In this document: in pieces, positions 8,592 to 19,470 of the stretch
Layout of the letters: each line of letters begins with the position of its first letter
Position numbering within the stretch: the stretch's first letter is position 1
Assembly: GCF_009763255.1 (NCBI RefSeq)
Contig: NZ_WSJB01000018.1
Location: 62,001-126,000 of the forward strand
Length of the DNA stretch: 64,000 bases
Source of the DNA: Bordetella sp. 02P26C-1
GTDB taxonomy: Bacteria; Pseudomonadota; Gammaproteobacteria; Burkholderiales; Burkholderiaceae_B
Direction: 5' to 3'
The notes under the pieces: generated by a model
Databases searched by the model: none
What the model was told of the DNA's origin: nothing
The model's input: the letters and a program-made list of their open reading frames with translations, nothing else
Position numbers and translations under genes: made by a program

Positions 8592-8683
8592 GACCAAAAG
8601 CACGCAACCGCAACCGGCGACCTAATAGGCCCCCCACACACGACGCCCCGCCAGGCCACCAGCCAAGCGGGCAAGCAGGCAAG

Positions 8684-11600
8684 CTAGACAAGCACCCGCT
8701 CAATCCCACCCGCATTAGCCCGCTGCACATACTCCTGCATCCACTGCTCACCCAGGATATGCCGCGCCATCTCAACAACGATGTAGTCAGCCTCCATAGC
8801 CGTATCACCCTCATACCGCGACAGTCCTTGCAAGCAAGACGGGCAAGACGTCAGCACCTTCACCTCGCCGGTATAGCCATCCTTGCGCACCGCTTTCTGA
8901 TTCTTCTGCAGCTCTTCCTGCTTACGGAATCGAACCTGCGTCGACACATCCGGACGCGTCACCGCCAGCGTGCCTGACTCGCCGCAACAACGATCCGTCT
9001 TGATCGCGCCCTCGCCCACGAGCGAACGCACGGTCTTCATCGGGTCCTGCAGCTTCATCGGCGTATGGCAGGGATCGTGATACACGTAGCGCGCACCAGT
9101 CACCCCATCGAGCTTGATGCCTTTTTCCAGCAGATATTCGTGAATGTCGATCAACCGGCAACCCGGGAAGATCTTCTCGAATTCATAACCGGCCAGCTGG
9201 TCATAACACGTGCCGCAGCTCACCACCACGGTCTTGATGTCCAGATAGTTCAGCGTGTTCGCCACACGGTGGAACAGCACCCGGTTATCCGTGATGATCT
9301 GCTCGGCCTTGTCCGTCATGCCATTGCCGCGTTGCGGGTAACCGCAGCACAGATAGCCCGGCGGCAATACCGTCTGCACACCCGCATGCCACAACATCGC
9401 CTGCGTGGCGAGCCCCACCTGCGAGAACAAACGCTCTGATCCGCAACCGGGGAAATAGAACACCGCCTCCGTATCCGCCGAGGTCGTCTTCGGATCGCGG
9501 ATGATGGGTACGTAGTTCGCGTCCTCGATATCCAGCAGCTTGCGCGCGCTTTGCTTGGGCAGACCGCCTGGCATCTTCTTGTTGACGAAGTGCACAATCT
9601 GCTCACGCATCGGCGGCTTGCCGACCGTGGCCGGCGGATGCGCAGTCTGCTTGCGAGCAAACGACGACAGCAAATCGTTGGCCATGCGCTGCGCCTTATA
9701 GCCCACGCCCACCATCGCCTTGCGCGTCGCGTTAATCGTCGCCGGGTCCTTGGCGTTCAAGAAGAACATCGCAGCCGCGGTGCCCGGATTGAACGACTTG
9801 CGCCCCATCTTGCGCAACACCGCGCGCATGTTCATCGACACATCGCCGAAATCGATATCCACCGGGCACGGGTTGTAGCATTTGTGGCAGACCGTGCAGT
9901 GGTCGGCCACGTCTTCGAACTCTTCCCAATGCTTCAGGCTCACGCCACGGCGGGTCTGTTCCTCGTACAGGAAAGCCTCGATCAGCAACGAGGTCGCGAG
10001 GATCTTATTGCGCGGCGAATACAGCAGATTCGCGCGCGGCACATGGGTGGCACAGACCGGCTTGCATTTACCGCAACGCAAGCAGTCCTTGATCGATTCC
10101 GAAATCGCCCCGATATCGCTTTGCTGCATGATGAGCGATTCATGGCCCATCAAGCCAAAGCTCGGCGTCCACGCATGGCGCAAATCCGCGCCCGGCATGA
10201 GTTTGCCGGCGTTGAAATGCCCGTTCGGATCGACGCGGCGCTTGTATTCCTGGAACGGGGCGAGCTCCGCCTCGGTCAGGAATTCGTACTTCGTCAAGCC
10301 AATACCATGCTCACCCGAAATCACCCCATCCAGATCGCGCGCGATCTGCATGATGCGGTCCACCGCCTGGTGGGCCTCGGTGAGCATTTCGTAGTCGTCG
10401 GAGTTGACCGGGATATTGGTGTGAACGTTGCCGTCGCCCGCGTGCATGTGCAGCGCGACAAAGACGCGGCCCTTCAACACACGGGCGTGGATGGCACGGA
10501 GCTCATCGACGATGTGCTTGCCCGTCGCGCCGGCGAACACCTGCTGTAGCTGCGCGAGCACTTCGGTCTTCCACGACACGCGTATGGTGTGGTCCTGCAC
10601 CACATCGAACACGCGCGCATCCGGCTGCGCGGCCACGCGATCGGCCAACGCGCCTTGCAGCGAAGTGAGCCCCAGCCCAGCCAGATCCGGCAGCGCCTGA
10701 CGCAGCGGCATATCCAGATTGTCCAGCAGCCATTGCCAACGACGGCGCACCGTCGTCAATAGCATTAAGGCGTGCTGCGTACGCTCGGCCAGCGTCTCGC
10801 TGCGCGTCAGCTCGTCGTCTTCGTCCTCGGCCTTGCCCACGGGCAGCGGCTCGGACAAATAAGCCTCCAGCGCATTGAGCAGCTTGAGCTTGTTGCGCGT
10901 GGACAGCTCGATATTGATGCGTTCGATGTGGTCCGTGTACTCGCCCATGCGCGACAGCGGAATCACCACGTCTTCATTGATCTTGAAGGCGTTGGTGTGA
11001 CGCGCGATGGCGGCCGTGCGCGAGCGGTCCAGCCAGAATTTCTTGCGGGCTTCGGCGCTCACGGCCACGAAGCCTTCGCCGTGACGCGTGTTGGCCAGAC
11101 GCACGACCTCGCTGGCCGCCACGGCCACCGCGTCCTCGTCATCGCCCACGATATCGCCAATCAGCACCATCTTGGGCAAGGTGCCGCGCTTGCTCTTGGT
11201 CGCATAGCCGACGGCACGCAGATAGCGTTCGTCCAGGTGCTCCAGACCCGCGAGAATCGCGCCACGCTCACGGCCTTCGCCGTCGAGGTAGTTCTTCACC
11301 TCGACGATCGACGGAATCGCATCACGTGCCTGGCCAAAGAACTCCATACACACGGTGCGCGTATGGCGCGGCATGCGATGCAACACCCAGCGAGCCGAGG
11401 TGATCAGGCCGTCGCAGCCCTCTTTCTGCACACCCGGCAGACCGGCGAGGAACTTGTCGGTCACATCTTTGCCCAGGCCTTCCTTGCGGAACACACGACC
11501 GGCGATTTCCAGCGTCTCGGTCTTGAGCAACTTTTCGCCCGGCTTGGCCGCGCCGTCGAACCATTTCAGTTCAAAGCGCGCGACATCGACGTCGTGGATC

Positions 11601-12643
11601 TTGCCCAGATTGTGTTCGAGACGGGTGACTTCCAGCCAGTTGCCGTCCGGATCGACCATGCGCCACCAGGCGAGGTTATCCAGCGCGGTACCCCACAGCA
11701 CGGCTTTCTTGCCGCCCGCGTTCATGGCGATATTGCCGCCCACACAGGAGGCTTCGGCCGAGGTCGGGTCCACGGCGAATACGTAGCCGGCCTGCTCGGC
11801 GGCCTCGGACACGCGCTTGGTGACCACACCGGCGCCGGCATAAATCACGGCGGCAGGTTCGGTCAGGCCCGGCAAAATACAGGTTTCGACCGCGCCTAGC
11901 GTGTCGAATTTCTCGGTATTGATGACGGCCGACTTCCAGGTCAGCGGAATCGCGCCACCCGTGTAGCCGGTACCGCCGCCACGCGGCACAATTGTCAGGC
12001 CCAGCTCGATACAGCCGCGCACCAGCGCCGCGATTTCCAATTCGCTATCCGGCGTCAGCACGACAAACGGATATTCCACCCGCCAGTCGGTCGCGTCCGT
12101 GACGTGCGACACACGCGACAAGCCGTCGAACTTGATGTTGTCCTTGGCGGTGATGCGGCCCAGAACCTTTTGCACCTGCTTGCGCAGATGGGCGGTCTGG
12201 TCGAATTCGCTCTCGAATGCCGCGATGGCCGAGCGCGCGCGCGCCAGCAACTCGACGACCTTGTGGTCGCGCTCCGGGTCGTGCCCCGGCTCGGTGGGCG
12301 AATTCGGCTCGCGACGCTTGTCGATTTCGGCCAGACGGTGATGGAGGGCCTCGATCAGCAGCTTGCGGCGCTTGGGATTTTCCAGCAGGTCGTCCTGCAG
12401 GTACGGATTGCGCCGCACCACCCAGATATCGCCCAGGACTTCGTACAACATCCGCGCGGATCGGCCCGTGCGGCGTTCGCCACGCAGGTCGCTCACCCAT
12501 TGCCAAGCGTCTTCGCCCAGCAGGCGGCCGACGATTTCACGATCGGAGAACGAGGTGTAGTTGTACGGAATTTCGCGCAGACGCGCGTTGGCAGCAGGCG
12601 AGAGCGCCTCGGCAAGGATCTGACTGGGGAGAGGGGCGTTCAT
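8684..12643 (-). CDS. Large FAD-linked oxidase with DUF3683, GlcD-like and GlcF-like Fe-S modules
   Basis: A 1319-residue fusion protein. An N-terminal DUF3683-type region (about 1-190) precedes a PCMH-type FAD-binding domain with [15 protein letters not shown] (about residue 214) and a FAD-oxidase C-terminal domain ending in [11 protein letters not shown] (about 778). Next are two 4Fe-4S motifs, C854/C857/C860/C864 and C916/C919/C922/C926, then two CCG domains ([10 protein letters not shown] and [14 protein letters not shown]). This is the glycolate or D-lactate dehydrogenase plan with the GlcD- and GlcF-like parts fused. The family suggests oxidation of a D-2-hydroxyacid with electrons passed to the respiratory chain; the substrate cannot be told from sequence. 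It appears to be monocistronic, with repeat copy B downstream. Confidence 0.9.
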   Translation of the reverse strand: MNAPLPSQILAEALSPAANARLREIPYNYTSFSDREIVGRLLGEDAWQWVSDLRGERRTGRSARMLYEVLGDIWVVRRNPYLQDDLLENPKRRKLLIEALHHRLAEIDKRREPNSPTEPGHDPERDHKVVELLARARSAIAAFESEFDQTAHLRKQVQKVLGRITAKDNIKFDGLSRVSHVTDATDWRVEYPFVVLTPDSELEIAALVRGCIELGLTIVPRGGGTGYTGGAIPLTWKSAVINTEKFDTLGAVETCILPGLTEPAAVIYAGAGVVTKRVSEAAEQAGYVFAVDPTSAEASCVGGNIAMNAGGKKAVLWGTALDNLAWWRMVDPDGNWLEVTRLEHNLGKIHDVDVARFELKWFDGAAKPGEKLLKTETLEIAGRVFRKEGLGKDVTDKFLAGLPGVQKEGCDGLITSARWVLHRMPRHTRTVCMEFFGQARDAIPSIVEVKNYLDGEGRERGAILAGLEHLDERYLRAVGYATKSKRGTLPKMVLIGDIVGDDEDAVAVAASEVVRLANTRHGEGFVAVSAEARKKFWLDRSRTAAIARHTNAFKINEDVVIPLSRMGEYTDHIERINIELSTRNKLKLLNALEAYLSEPLPVGKAEDEDDELTRSETLAERTQHALMLLTTVRRRWQWLLDNLDMPLRQALPDLAGLGLTSLQGALADRVAAQPDARVFDVVQDHTIRVSWKTEVLAQLQQVFAGATGKHIVDELRAIHARVLKGRVFVALHMHAGDGNVHTNIPVNSDDYEMLTEAHQAVDRIMQIARDLDGVISGEHGIGLTKYEFLTEAELAPFQEYKRRVDPNGHFNAGKLMPGADLRHAWTPSFGLMGHESLIMQQSDIGAISESIKDCLRCGKCKPVCATHVPRANLLYSPRNKILATSLLIEAFLYEEQTRRGVSLKHWEEFEDVADHCTVCHKCYNPCPVDIDFGDVSMNMRAVLRKMGRKSFNPGTAAAMFFLNAKDPATINATRKAMVGVGYKAQRMANDLLSSFARKQTAHPPATVGKPPMREQIVHFVNKKMPGGLPKQSARKLLDIEDANYVPIIRDPKTTSADTEAVFYFPGCGSERLFSQVGLATQAMLWHAGVQTVLPPGYLCCGYPQRGNGMTDKAEQIITDNRVLFHRVANTLNYLDIKTVVVSCGTCYDQLAGYEFEKIFPGCRLIDIHEYLLEKGIKLDGVTGARYVYHDPCHTPMKLQDPMKTVRSLVGEGAIKTDRCCGESGTLAVTRPDVSTQVRFRKQEELQKNQKAVRKDGYTGEVKVLTSCPSCLQGLSRYEGDTAMEADYIVVEMARHILGEQWMQEYVQRANAGGIERVLV

Positions 12644-12721
12644 GAACAGACGAGGAGTGGGCCCTTAAAGAGCTATTTTATGACATCGCGCAAAAATTGC
12701 CCGGCGCAGGGCCAGACGCCG

Positions 12722-13330
12722 CTACAGAGTCTGAGGGAAAAACCACAGCAGCCCCGCCGTCATCACCGCATAACGGGCGAATTTGCCGATCGCCATATAG
12801 ACCACGCAGGGCCAAAAGGACAGACGCAACCAGCCGGCCACGGCGCACAAGGGGTCGCCGACCGCAGGCAACCAGGATAATAACAATGCCGGGGGCCCGA
12901 GGCGGCTTAACCACCGGTCGGCGTAACGGTGCCAGCGGTCGCGGGTGGCGGAATGCGGGCTTTTTAACGTGCCCTGGGCAGGGTCGCCATCTTGGTCCAG
13001 ATTGGCCGCACCTGAGCCGGCCGCACCTGCGCCGGCCGCACCTAAGCCGGCGGCGTGCTTTTCCCGCCACCGGTCCATCGCGCGCGCCGCGCCCAGACCC
13101 ATGGCATAGCTGATCATGCCGCCTATCGTATTGCCCACCGTCGCTACGATCACGGCCGGCCAGAACATGTCGGGGGCCAACTTCACATAGCCAAACACCG
13201 CGGGCTCCGACCCCAGGGGTAGCAAGGTGGCCGAAATCAGGCTGATCAAGAAAATAGCCGGCAAGCCGATGGTCGGTAGCGCCAGCAGGGCCAACAAACT
13301 ATGAACCGCATTCAGTAGAGTCTGTTCCAT
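12722..13330 (-). CDS. yqaA: YqaA-family (DedA-like, VTT domain) membrane protein
   Basis: A 202-residue inner-membrane protein of the YqaA branch of the VTT/DedA superfamily. Hydrophobic segments include GLPAIFLISLISATLLPLGSE (as GLPAIFLISLIS and ATLLPLGSE), AVIVATVGNTIGGMISY and a C-terminal PPALLLSWLPAVGDPLC, the motif SWLPAVGDPL being typical. I start at ATG 13330; a GTG at 13354 would add 8 residues. A Gly/Ala-rich insertion at about 89-110, encoded by a 15-nt tandem repeat, makes it longer than the roughly 140-residue E. coli YqaA. It is divergent from ilvA. Function unproven; the superfamily is linked to lipid scrambling and membrane homeostasis. Confidence 0.83.
   Translation of the reverse strand: MEQTLLNAVHSLLALLALPTIGLPAIFLISLISATLLPLGSEPAVFGYVKLAPDMFWPAVIVATVGNTIGGMISYAMGLGAARAMDRWREKHAAGLGAAGAGAAGSGAANLDQDGDPAQGTLKSPHSATRDRWHRYADRWLSRLGPPALLLSWLPAVGDPLCAVAGWLRLSFWPCVVYMAIGKFARYAVMTAGLLWFFPQTL
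13005..13049. repeat. Tandem 15-nt repeat (x3) inside yqaA
   Basis: Three tandem copies of a 15-nt unit, GCCGCACCTGAGCCG and close variants, at 13005-13019, 13020-13034 and 13035-13049. The copies differ at one or two positions. The unit length is a multiple of three, so gain or loss of copies keeps the yqaA frame and only changes the length of a GAAG-type loop in the protein. Confidence 0.85.
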
Positions 13331-13505
13331 GAGTTTCCCGGTAATGCGCTGCACGCGGCCTCGCGGCCAAGCATGGGATACCCGAGCAAGCTGGAGAGTC
13401 TTTCCCGCCTCGGGCAGCGCGGCAGTGTATCCTGTCTAGGCCGTGAGGGTGAATGGCTGTGGTAATCTGGCCGACGCTGTTTTCACCCCGGCTGTTTACG
13501 CCATC

Positions 13506-15014
13506 ATGTCCGAAGATTATCTAAAACGCATACTGACCTCCAAGGTCTACGACGTCGCTGTCGAATCCCCTCTCGAACCCGCTACCCGCCTGTCTCAGCG
13601 AATTTCGAACACGGTTCTGCTCAAGCGTGAAGATACTCAGGCCGTTTTCAGCTTCAAGCTGCGCGGCGCCTACAACAAGATGGCGAATCTGACGGACGCG
13701 GCGCGTCAACGCGGCGTGATCGCGGCCTCGGCCGGCAACCATGCGCAAGGGGTGGCGCTGGCCGCGCGCCGGCTGGGCTGCCGCGCGGTCATCGTGATGC
13801 CCACCACCAGCCCGCAGGTAAAAGTCGACGCCGTGCGCAGCCTGGGCGGCGAGGTCGTCCTGGCTGGCGAGAGCTTTACCGACGCCTACAACCACGCGTT
13901 GACGCTGGAAAAGAAAGAGAAACTCACCTTCGTCCACCCCTTCGATGACCCCGATGTCATTGCCGGTCAGGGCACCGTGGGGATGGAAATTCTGCGCCAA
14001 CATCCAGGACCGATTGAAGCGATTTTCGTCGCCATCGGCGGCGGTGGTCTCGTCTCGGGCGTAGCGGCCTATGTCAAGCAACTGCGCCCCGAAATCAAGA
14101 TCATCGGCGTACAGACCGAGGACTCGGACGCCATGATGCGCAGCGTGCGCGCGGGCCGCCGGGTGCAATTGAACGATGTCGGCTTGTTTTCCGACGGTAC
14201 GGCCGTGAAAATGGTCGGCGCCGAGACCTTCCGCCTGACGCGCAAGTATGTCGATGATTTCGTCGTGGTCGATACGGATGCGATCTGTGCGGCGATCAAG
14301 GACGTGTTTACCGACACGCGTAGCGTGCTCGAACCCGCGGGTGCCATGGCCGTCGCGGGCGCCAAGCAATACGCTGCCGCCAACAAGCTCAAAGGTAAAA
14401 CGCTGGTCGCCATCGCTTGCGGCGCGAACATGAACTTTGATCGTCTGCGCTTCGTGGCTGAGCGCGCCGAAGTCGGTGAAATGCGCGAGGCGATTTTCGC
14501 CGTCACGCTGCCCGAACAGCGCGGCAGTTTCCGCCGCTTCTGCGAGTTGGTCGGCAACCGCAGCGTGACCGAGTTTAATTATCGGATCTCGGATGCCCAG
14601 CGCGCGCACGTGTTTGTCGGCGTGCAGATCAGTTCACCCAATGAGCCCGAGAAAATCGCCGCCAACTTCCGTCGCCACGGTTTTGACACCTTGGACCTGA
14701 CGCAAGACGAAATGGCCAAGACCCACTTGCGCCATATGGTTGGAGGCCGCTCGACGCTGGCCAACAACGAGCTGCTCTATCGCTTTGAATTCCCGGAACG
14801 CCCGGGCGCGCTGATGCGTTTCTTGAACGCCATGAACCCCGAGTGGAACATCAGCCTGTTTCACTACCGCAATCAGGGCGCGGACTATGGCCGTATCTTG
14901 ATCGGGATTCAGGTTCCGCCGGCGGACAAAAAGCTTTTCAAGCAGTTTGTCGCGGAGCTGGGCTACCCGCATTGGAACGAGACCGACAATCCGGCGTACA
15001 AGCTGTTCCTCTAA
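13506..15014 (+). CDS. ilvA: Threonine ammonia-lyase, biosynthetic
   Basis: A 502-residue PLP enzyme converting threonine to 2-oxobutyrate, the first step of isoleucine synthesis. The PLP lysine is in FSFKLRGAYNK, the phosphate-binding glycine loop is IGGGGLVSGVA, and SAGNHAQGVA is the fold-type II Asn motif. Two ACT-like regulatory domains follow from about residue 325 (EQRGSFRRFCELVGNR and FPERPGALMRFL), the biosynthetic, isoleucine-sensitive form. I start at ATG 13506 (MSEDYLKRIL); the in-frame upstream GTG adds a non-conserved stretch. A hairpin terminator follows 17 nt after the stop. Confidence 0.95.
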   Translation: MSEDYLKRILTSKVYDVAVESPLEPATRLSQRISNTVLLKREDTQAVFSFKLRGAYNKMANLTDAARQRGVIAASAGNHAQGVALAARRLGCRAVIVMPTTSPQVKVDAVRSLGGEVVLAGESFTDAYNHALTLEKKEKLTFVHPFDDPDVIAGQGTVGMEILRQHPGPIEAIFVAIGGGGLVSGVAAYVKQLRPEIKIIGVQTEDSDAMMRSVRAGRRVQLNDVGLFSDGTAVKMVGAETFRLTRKYVDDFVVVDTDAICAAIKDVFTDTRSVLEPAGAMAVAGAKQYAAANKLKGKTLVAIACGANMNFDRLRFVAERAEVGEMREAIFAVTLPEQRGSFRRFCELVGNRSVTEFNYRISDAQRAHVFVGVQISSPNEPEKIAANFRRHGFDTLDLTQDEMAKTHLRHMVGGRSTLANNELLYRFEFPERPGALMRFLNAMNPEWNISLFHYRNQGADYGRILIGIQVPPADKKLFKQFVAELGYPHWNETDNPAYKLFL

Positions 15015-15030
15015 CCCCAATCAACGCAAC

Positions 15031-15056
15031 AATATGCCCGCCAATGCGGGCATATT
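15031..15056. terminator. Hairpin terminator between ilvA and apt, probably bidirectional
   Basis: An 11-bp perfect stem, AATATGCCCGC (15031-15041) with GCGGGCATATT (15046-15056), and a 4-nt loop CAAT. On the plus strand it is followed by TATTTG; on the minus strand by TTGTTGCGTTG. It lies between the convergent ilvA and apt genes and probably ends both transcripts. Confidence 0.75.
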
Positions 15057-15083
15057 TATTTGTGCAGCGCGGCGAATCGCTAC

Positions 15084-15638
15084 TCAGTTGTCGTCCGCAC
15101 CGTCATAACGGCAGACCGTGAACAATGGCGTGCCCGTGGTCGCGATCTTGGCCGAGCCGCCCAAATCCGGCAGATCTACAATCGCCGCCGCCTCGACCAC
15201 ATTGGCACCCAGCCGCTGCAGCAACTTGATCGCCGCCATCATCGTGCCACCCGTGGCAATCAGGTCATCCACCAGCAACACCCGCTGACCCGGACGCACT
15301 GCATCGGTGTGCATCTCGACTTTCGAGTTGCCATACTCCAACGCGTACTCTTCGGCCACGGTTTGGAACGGCAGCTTGCCGCTCTTGCGCACCGGCACAA
15401 AGCCCAGATTCAATTCGTAAGCCAGCACGCTGCCGATAATGAATCCGCGCGCGTCCACGCCAGCGACCAAATCGAGGCGCTGGCGCATATAGCGATAAAC
15501 GAATAAATCGATCAGCACGCGAAACGTGCGCGGATCCTGCAAGAGCGGCGTAATGTCGCGGAACATCACACCGGGGCGAGGCCAATCGGGAATGCTGCGG
15601 ATAGTGCGCCGGATGAGTTCGACGGAGTCGGTCTGCAT
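15084..15638 (-). CDS. apt: Adenine phosphoribosyltransferase
   Basis: A 184-residue purine-salvage enzyme making AMP from adenine and PRPP. The PRPP-binding motif [14 protein letters not shown] is intact, with [20 protein letters not shown] (in pieces IPDWPRPGV and FRDITPLL) near the N terminus and AGVDARGFI in the middle, all typical of Apt. Length matches the family (about 180). It converges on ilvA across the shared hairpin terminator and lies 54 nt upstream of the cydC stop on the plus-strand map, with no operon link evident. Confidence 0.94.
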   Translation of the reverse strand: MQTDSVELIRRTIRSIPDWPRPGVMFRDITPLLQDPRTFRVLIDLFVYRYMRQRLDLVAGVDARGFIIGSVLAYELNLGFVPVRKSGKLPFQTVAEEYALEYGNSKVEMHTDAVRPGQRVLLVDDLIATGGTMMAAIKLLQRLGANVVEAAAIVDLPDLGGSAKIATTGTPLFTVCRYDGADDN

Positions 15639-15692
15639 GGGCGTGCCCCGGGGAAAATTAATGCAAGGCGAACTATACCCGGGCGCCCGCGG

Positions 15693-17378
15693 TTAGGCCA
15701 GCGAGTGTGGCGCCAGCACGCCATCTCTCAACACCAACTGTCGGTCCACGGCGCCCGGTGGCAATTTGGCGTGCGTGACCAGCACCACCGTGCGCCCGCG
15801 CGCCGCGGCCGCCAAGTCGGTAAAGAACGCGACCTGCGCGGCTTCATCCAAGCCCGCGGTGGGTTCGTCCAACGCCAGCACGGGACACGATGTCAGCAAG
15901 GCGCGCGCCAGGCACAGGCGGCGCGCCTGCCCCACCGACAGGCTGGCGCCCGTCTCGCCCACCCAAGTATCCAGCCCCTCGGGCAAGCTGCGCACGAACT
16001 CGCCCAGCTTGGCCGCATCCAACGCGCGCCATAGCGCGTCGTCATCGGCCTGCGCGTCACCGATCAACAAATTCGTACGCAGCGTGCCGAGAAACACCGG
16101 CGCATCCTGCGGCAGCCACGCGATGCGGCGATGCAGTTCGGCCATCGCGCCATCGCGCAACGCGACGCCTGCATACCGCACACTGCCGGCCTGCGGGTCT
16201 TCCAGACGCAATAAAAGCTGAAGCAAAGTGGATTTACCCGCGCCACTCGGCCCCGAGATCGCAACGCGTTCGCCCGCAACAATGCTCAAACTTAGCTCGC
16301 GCAGCACTGGCTGCCCGGGTTCGCCATTGGCCAACGGATACGCAAAGGTCACGCGGTCGAATTCGATGTCGCCGCGTTCGGGAAACGCGATCGCCTGTGC
16401 CGGATCGCGCTGATCGGGATGCTGCTCGGTCAGCGTCAGGATACGTTGAGCCGCGCTCACCGAGGCGCCCAGGCGCGCCGCGCCGCGCATCAACGGACCC
16501 GCCACTTCAAAAAGACCCAGCACCGCCAGCAGTAAACCTGCCAGCAACGGTCCGCTCAAGCGTTCTTGTGCCAAGGCATCCAAACCAAACCAAAGTACGG
16601 CCAGCACACACAGGCCGGCGAGGATCTGCACGACCCACGCGCCATTCGCGGCCAAGCCGACTTGACGTTCGCGGGCACGCCCGGAGGCCGCACAGTGACG
16701 AGCATACGCATCACGCACTTCACTGGTGGCGTTCAAAGCGATCAGGTCCGCGTGACTCTCAACGGCCTCCAGCGTCGTCGCCCGCAATGCCGCCTGACTT
16801 TCCTGCAACGCACGGCCGGGGGCACGCGCTGCCCGCGCCAGCCACGCCGGAATCACCAGACATGCCACGAGCATCGCGGCTGCCAGTATCCATCCGGCAG
16901 CGGGCACCCAGACACCTACCACCACTGCCAGCACGGCCGACGCCAGCGCCGCCGTCAGCATGGGAGTCAATACATTCAGAAATACCGTGTCCAGCGCATC
17001 GACATCCCCAGTCAAACGTGCAACCAGATCGCCATCGCGGTAGCGGCTCAGCTGTCGTGGTGTGAGCCCCACCAGCGCGTTAAACACCTGACGACGCAGA
17101 TCAGTCAGCAAGCGCAACGTGGCGCTATGCCCCACCAACCGTTCGGCATATCGTGCGGCAATACGAACGAATGACAGCAAACGCACCAACGCCGACGGCA
17201 CGAACAAATTAAATACCGCACCCGCTCCCGCGACGGCCGCCGCACTCAGGAACCAGCCCGACACGCCCAATAGCCCTACCCCGGCCACGATCGTGATCAA
17301 CGCAAGCGTTAACGCGCCCAGCAGCGCGCCGCTACGTTGGCGGTAAACAGCAGGCAGCAAACGCCACAGAGCCTTCAT
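15693..17378 (-). CDS. cydC: Cytochrome bd biogenesis ABC transporter subunit CydC
   Basis: A 561-residue half-transporter with an N-terminal ABC transmembrane domain (about 1-310) and a C-terminal ATPase. Walker A is GPSGAGKST, Walker B is [13 protein letters not shown], and the signature is [13 protein letters not shown], with Val where the canonical motif has Gly. With CydD it forms the CydDC transporter (cysteine/glutathione export or heme handling) required for cytochrome bd assembly. The ATG overlaps the cydD stop by 4 nt, so the two are translationally coupled. It is the last gene of the cyd operon. Confidence 0.93.
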   Translation of the reverse strand: MKALWRLLPAVYRQRSGALLGALTLALITIVAGVGLLGVSGWFLSAAAVAGAGAVFNLFVPSALVRLLSFVRIAARYAERLVGHSATLRLLTDLRRQVFNALVGLTPRQLSRYRDGDLVARLTGDVDALDTVFLNVLTPMLTAALASAVLAVVVGVWVPAAGWILAAAMLVACLVIPAWLARAARAPGRALQESQAALRATTLEAVESHADLIALNATSEVRDAYARHCAASGRARERQVGLAANGAWVVQILAGLCVLAVLWFGLDALAQERLSGPLLAGLLLAVLGLFEVAGPLMRGAARLGASVSAAQRILTLTEQHPDQRDPAQAIAFPERGDIEFDRVTFAYPLANGEPGQPVLRELSLSIVAGERVAISGPSGAGKSTLLQLLLRLEDPQAGSVRYAGVALRDGAMAELHRRIAWLPQDAPVFLGTLRTNLLIGDAQADDDALWRALDAAKLGEFVRSLPEGLDTWVGETGASLSVGQARRLCLARALLTSCPVLALDEPTAGLDEAAQVAFFTDLAAAARGRTVVLVTHAKLPPGAVDRQLVLRDGVLAPHSLA

Positions 17379-19309
17379 GCCGCCTCCAGCTTGCCATCGA
17401 CCAGCCGCACAACGCGCGCCAGCCGCTGCGCGACACTAGACGCATGCGTGGCCAGGATAAGGGTTCGCCCTTGGGCAAAATCCAGAATCGCCTCCAACAC
17501 TTGCGCTTGCGTGGCTTCATCCAGGTGCGCAGTCGGTTCATCCAACAAGATCAAGGCGGGATCGCGCAAGAACAAACGCGCCAACGCGACACGCTGTGCC
17601 TGCCCCCCGGAAAGCCCGCGCCCGCGCGGCCCCAGCAGCGTCGCCAAACCCGCCGGCAACGCGTCCGCGAATGCCAGCACCTGGGCACGTCGTGCCGCCT
17701 CAAGAACCTCATCATCCGTCGCCGCCGGCCTGCCCAGCCGGATGTTGTCGGCAATACTGCCGGCAAACAGAAAGGGCTTTTGCCCGATCAGCGCCACCCG
17801 CTCACGCAAGGCGGCCTCATCCCAATCCGCCAATACGACCCCATCGAGCTCGATATGCCCTTCGCTGCTCCGCATGCGCGTCAGCGCCTCAAGCAGCGTC
17901 GTCTTGCCGCTGCCGCTCTCGCCCATCAAGACCACATGTTCACCTGCCGACATGGCGAGCTCAGCCGCCTGCAAGACAGGACGCGTACGATCCGGGGTGT
18001 GAATCGTCAATGCCTGTAAACGCAACGTCATGCCTGCGGCCGGCGTTTCATGTCGGGGCGTCGCCGCAGGCATGGCCGTACGCGACGAAACCATCTCGTG
18101 CGAGGCGCCCTGCGATATATCGTGCGACGTTCTTCGCCCAACGTTCCCGGCGGCTACGGTTGCTTGCCCCACGCCAGTTCGCTTCCCCTGATTCGGTGCA
18201 CCCTCGCCCCCTTGCGTATCCGGCAGCCCCTCAAACGCCTGCGCGATCTGCGCTACCGCCGCGCGCGCCGTCGCGCGGTCGTGATAATGCGCTGCGAATT
18301 GACGCAGCGGCGCATAAGCCTCCGGGGCCATCAACAAACAGAAAAACCCCGCGTGCAGCGTCAGCGGCGAGGCACGCAGGTCCAGGAAACCTAAATACGT
18401 CAGTCCGAAATACACGGCCATGCCCGCCACACCGAGCGCGGCGAAAAACTCCAGTACGGCCGACGACAGAAACGCGATACGCAGCACCGACATCGTGCGC
18501 TGACGAATTGCCTCGCTCGCGCTACCCACCAGCGCGGCCTCGGCTTGCGCGCGGCCATACAGCTTCAACGTCGCCAATCCGCGCAGGCGGTCGGCAAAAA
18601 ATCCAGACAGTCGCGCCATCGCGCGCACATGACGGCGGCTAGCCGCCTCGGCACCCCAGCCAATCAGCGCCATGAACATCGGGATCAGCGGCGCGGTGAC
18701 CAGCAACAGCAGTCCGGCAATCCAATCCGATGGCAACAACACCAAGCCAAACGCCAGCGGCAATATCGCCGCCGACACAGCCGAAGGCAGATAGCGCGCA
18801 AAGAAACCGTCCAGTCCCTCGACCTGATCCACCACCGCGCTGGCCAGCTCGCCCGACACCCGCGACCGGGTCCACGTGGGCCCCAGCGCCATCATGCGAT
18901 CAAAAAGCGCGAGGCGTATGGTTTGTTTGACCCCCTCGGCCGCGCGTGCTCCTGCCCGCTCGCTCACCCACGTCAACAGCGCCCGGACCGCAATCAACGC
19001 CACGATGATGCCAATATCGCCCATCAACGCGGCGCGCGGGGCATCACCCATGATGGCCGCATCCAGCACGCGCGCCAGCAACCAGGCCTGCACGAGCAAC
19101 AGCACCCCACCCACCAACGGCGCCGCTACGGCCAGCGTCAGCGCCGCGCGTGGGATCCGCGCCTGCGCGCTTAGCCAGCGCGTGTGCTCACGCGGCAACG
19201 CGCCGCCAACGACAGCAGGGTCTGCGTCGGTGGCGGCGTCGGTCGTCGGCGCCGTGACCGCTGCGATCACGGACGCCTTCATCACAGCATCAGATTGGGG
19301 CTGTGTCAC
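17375..19309 (-). CDS. cydD: Cytochrome bd biogenesis ABC transporter subunit CydD
   Basis: A 644-residue half-transporter partner of CydC. The transmembrane domain (about 35-340) is followed by an ATPase with Walker [10 protein letters not shown], signature [13 protein letters not shown] and Walker [14 protein letters not shown]. Between them, at about 355-425, is a Gly/Ser/Thr/Ala-rich linker without recognisable structure that makes the protein longer than the E. coli homologue (588). The start is GTG at 19309, overlapping the cydX TGA (GTGA), so translation is coupled to cydX. Encoded between the oxidase subunits and cydC. Confidence 0.93.
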   Translation of the reverse strand: MTQPQSDAVMKASVIAAVTAPTTDAATDADPAVVGGALPREHTRWLSAQARIPRAALTLAVAAPLVGGVLLLVQAWLLARVLDAAIMGDAPRAALMGDIGIIVALIAVRALLTWVSERAGARAAEGVKQTIRLALFDRMMALGPTWTRSRVSGELASAVVDQVEGLDGFFARYLPSAVSAAILPLAFGLVLLPSDWIAGLLLLVTAPLIPMFMALIGWGAEAASRRHVRAMARLSGFFADRLRGLATLKLYGRAQAEAALVGSASEAIRQRTMSVLRIAFLSSAVLEFFAALGVAGMAVYFGLTYLGFLDLRASPLTLHAGFFCLLMAPEAYAPLRQFAAHYHDRATARAAVAQIAQAFEGLPDTQGGEGAPNQGKRTGVGQATVAAGNVGRRTSHDISQGASHEMVSSRTAMPAATPRHETPAAGMTLRLQALTIHTPDRTRPVLQAAELAMSAGEHVVLMGESGSGKTTLLEALTRMRSSEGHIELDGVVLADWDEAALRERVALIGQKPFLFAGSIADNIRLGRPAATDDEVLEAARRAQVLAFADALPAGLATLLGPRGRGLSGGQAQRVALARLFLRDPALILLDEPTAHLDEATQAQVLEAILDFAQGRTLILATHASSVAQRLARVVRLVDGKLEAA

Positions 19310-19440
19310 GAGTGCACGGCAGCTTTATCCAACCGTTCGGGGTCATGCTCGGCCCCTTCGCGCAGCTCGAACCACATCGCGTTCACGATGCCGAACGCGC
19401 ATGCCAGGCTCAAGCCCAGAATCCACGAGAAATACCACAT
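19306..19440 (-). CDS. cydX: Cytochrome bd oxidase small subunit CydX
   Basis: A 44-codon gene, short enough to be missed by automated ORF calling. The product begins [19 protein letters not shown], very close to the N terminus of E. coli CydX (MWYFAWILGTLLACSFGV), and has one transmembrane helix followed by a charged tail. CydX stabilises the CydAB heme site. A GGGAG lies 8-12 nt before the ATG. It starts 30 nt after the cydB stop, and its TGA overlaps the GTG start of cydD. Order A-B-X-D-C matches a complete bd operon. Confidence 0.93.
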   Translation of the reverse strand: MWYFSWILGLSLACAFGIVNAMWFELREGAEHDPERLDKAAVHS

Positions 19441-19470
19441 CTGTTTATGCTCCCATCGAGGGGTTGAATC

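Noticed and set aside
8305-8814. Minus-strand 169-codon frame across repeat copy B
   Set aside because: It runs from the oxidase gene end through the repeat and stops at P5; composition is Arg/Gly/Ser-rich and no family is recognisable.
9551-11899. Long plus-strand frames opposite the large oxidase gene
   Set aside because: Antisense shadows. The minus-strand protein has complete FAD and Fe-S motifs, while these have no recognisable domains.
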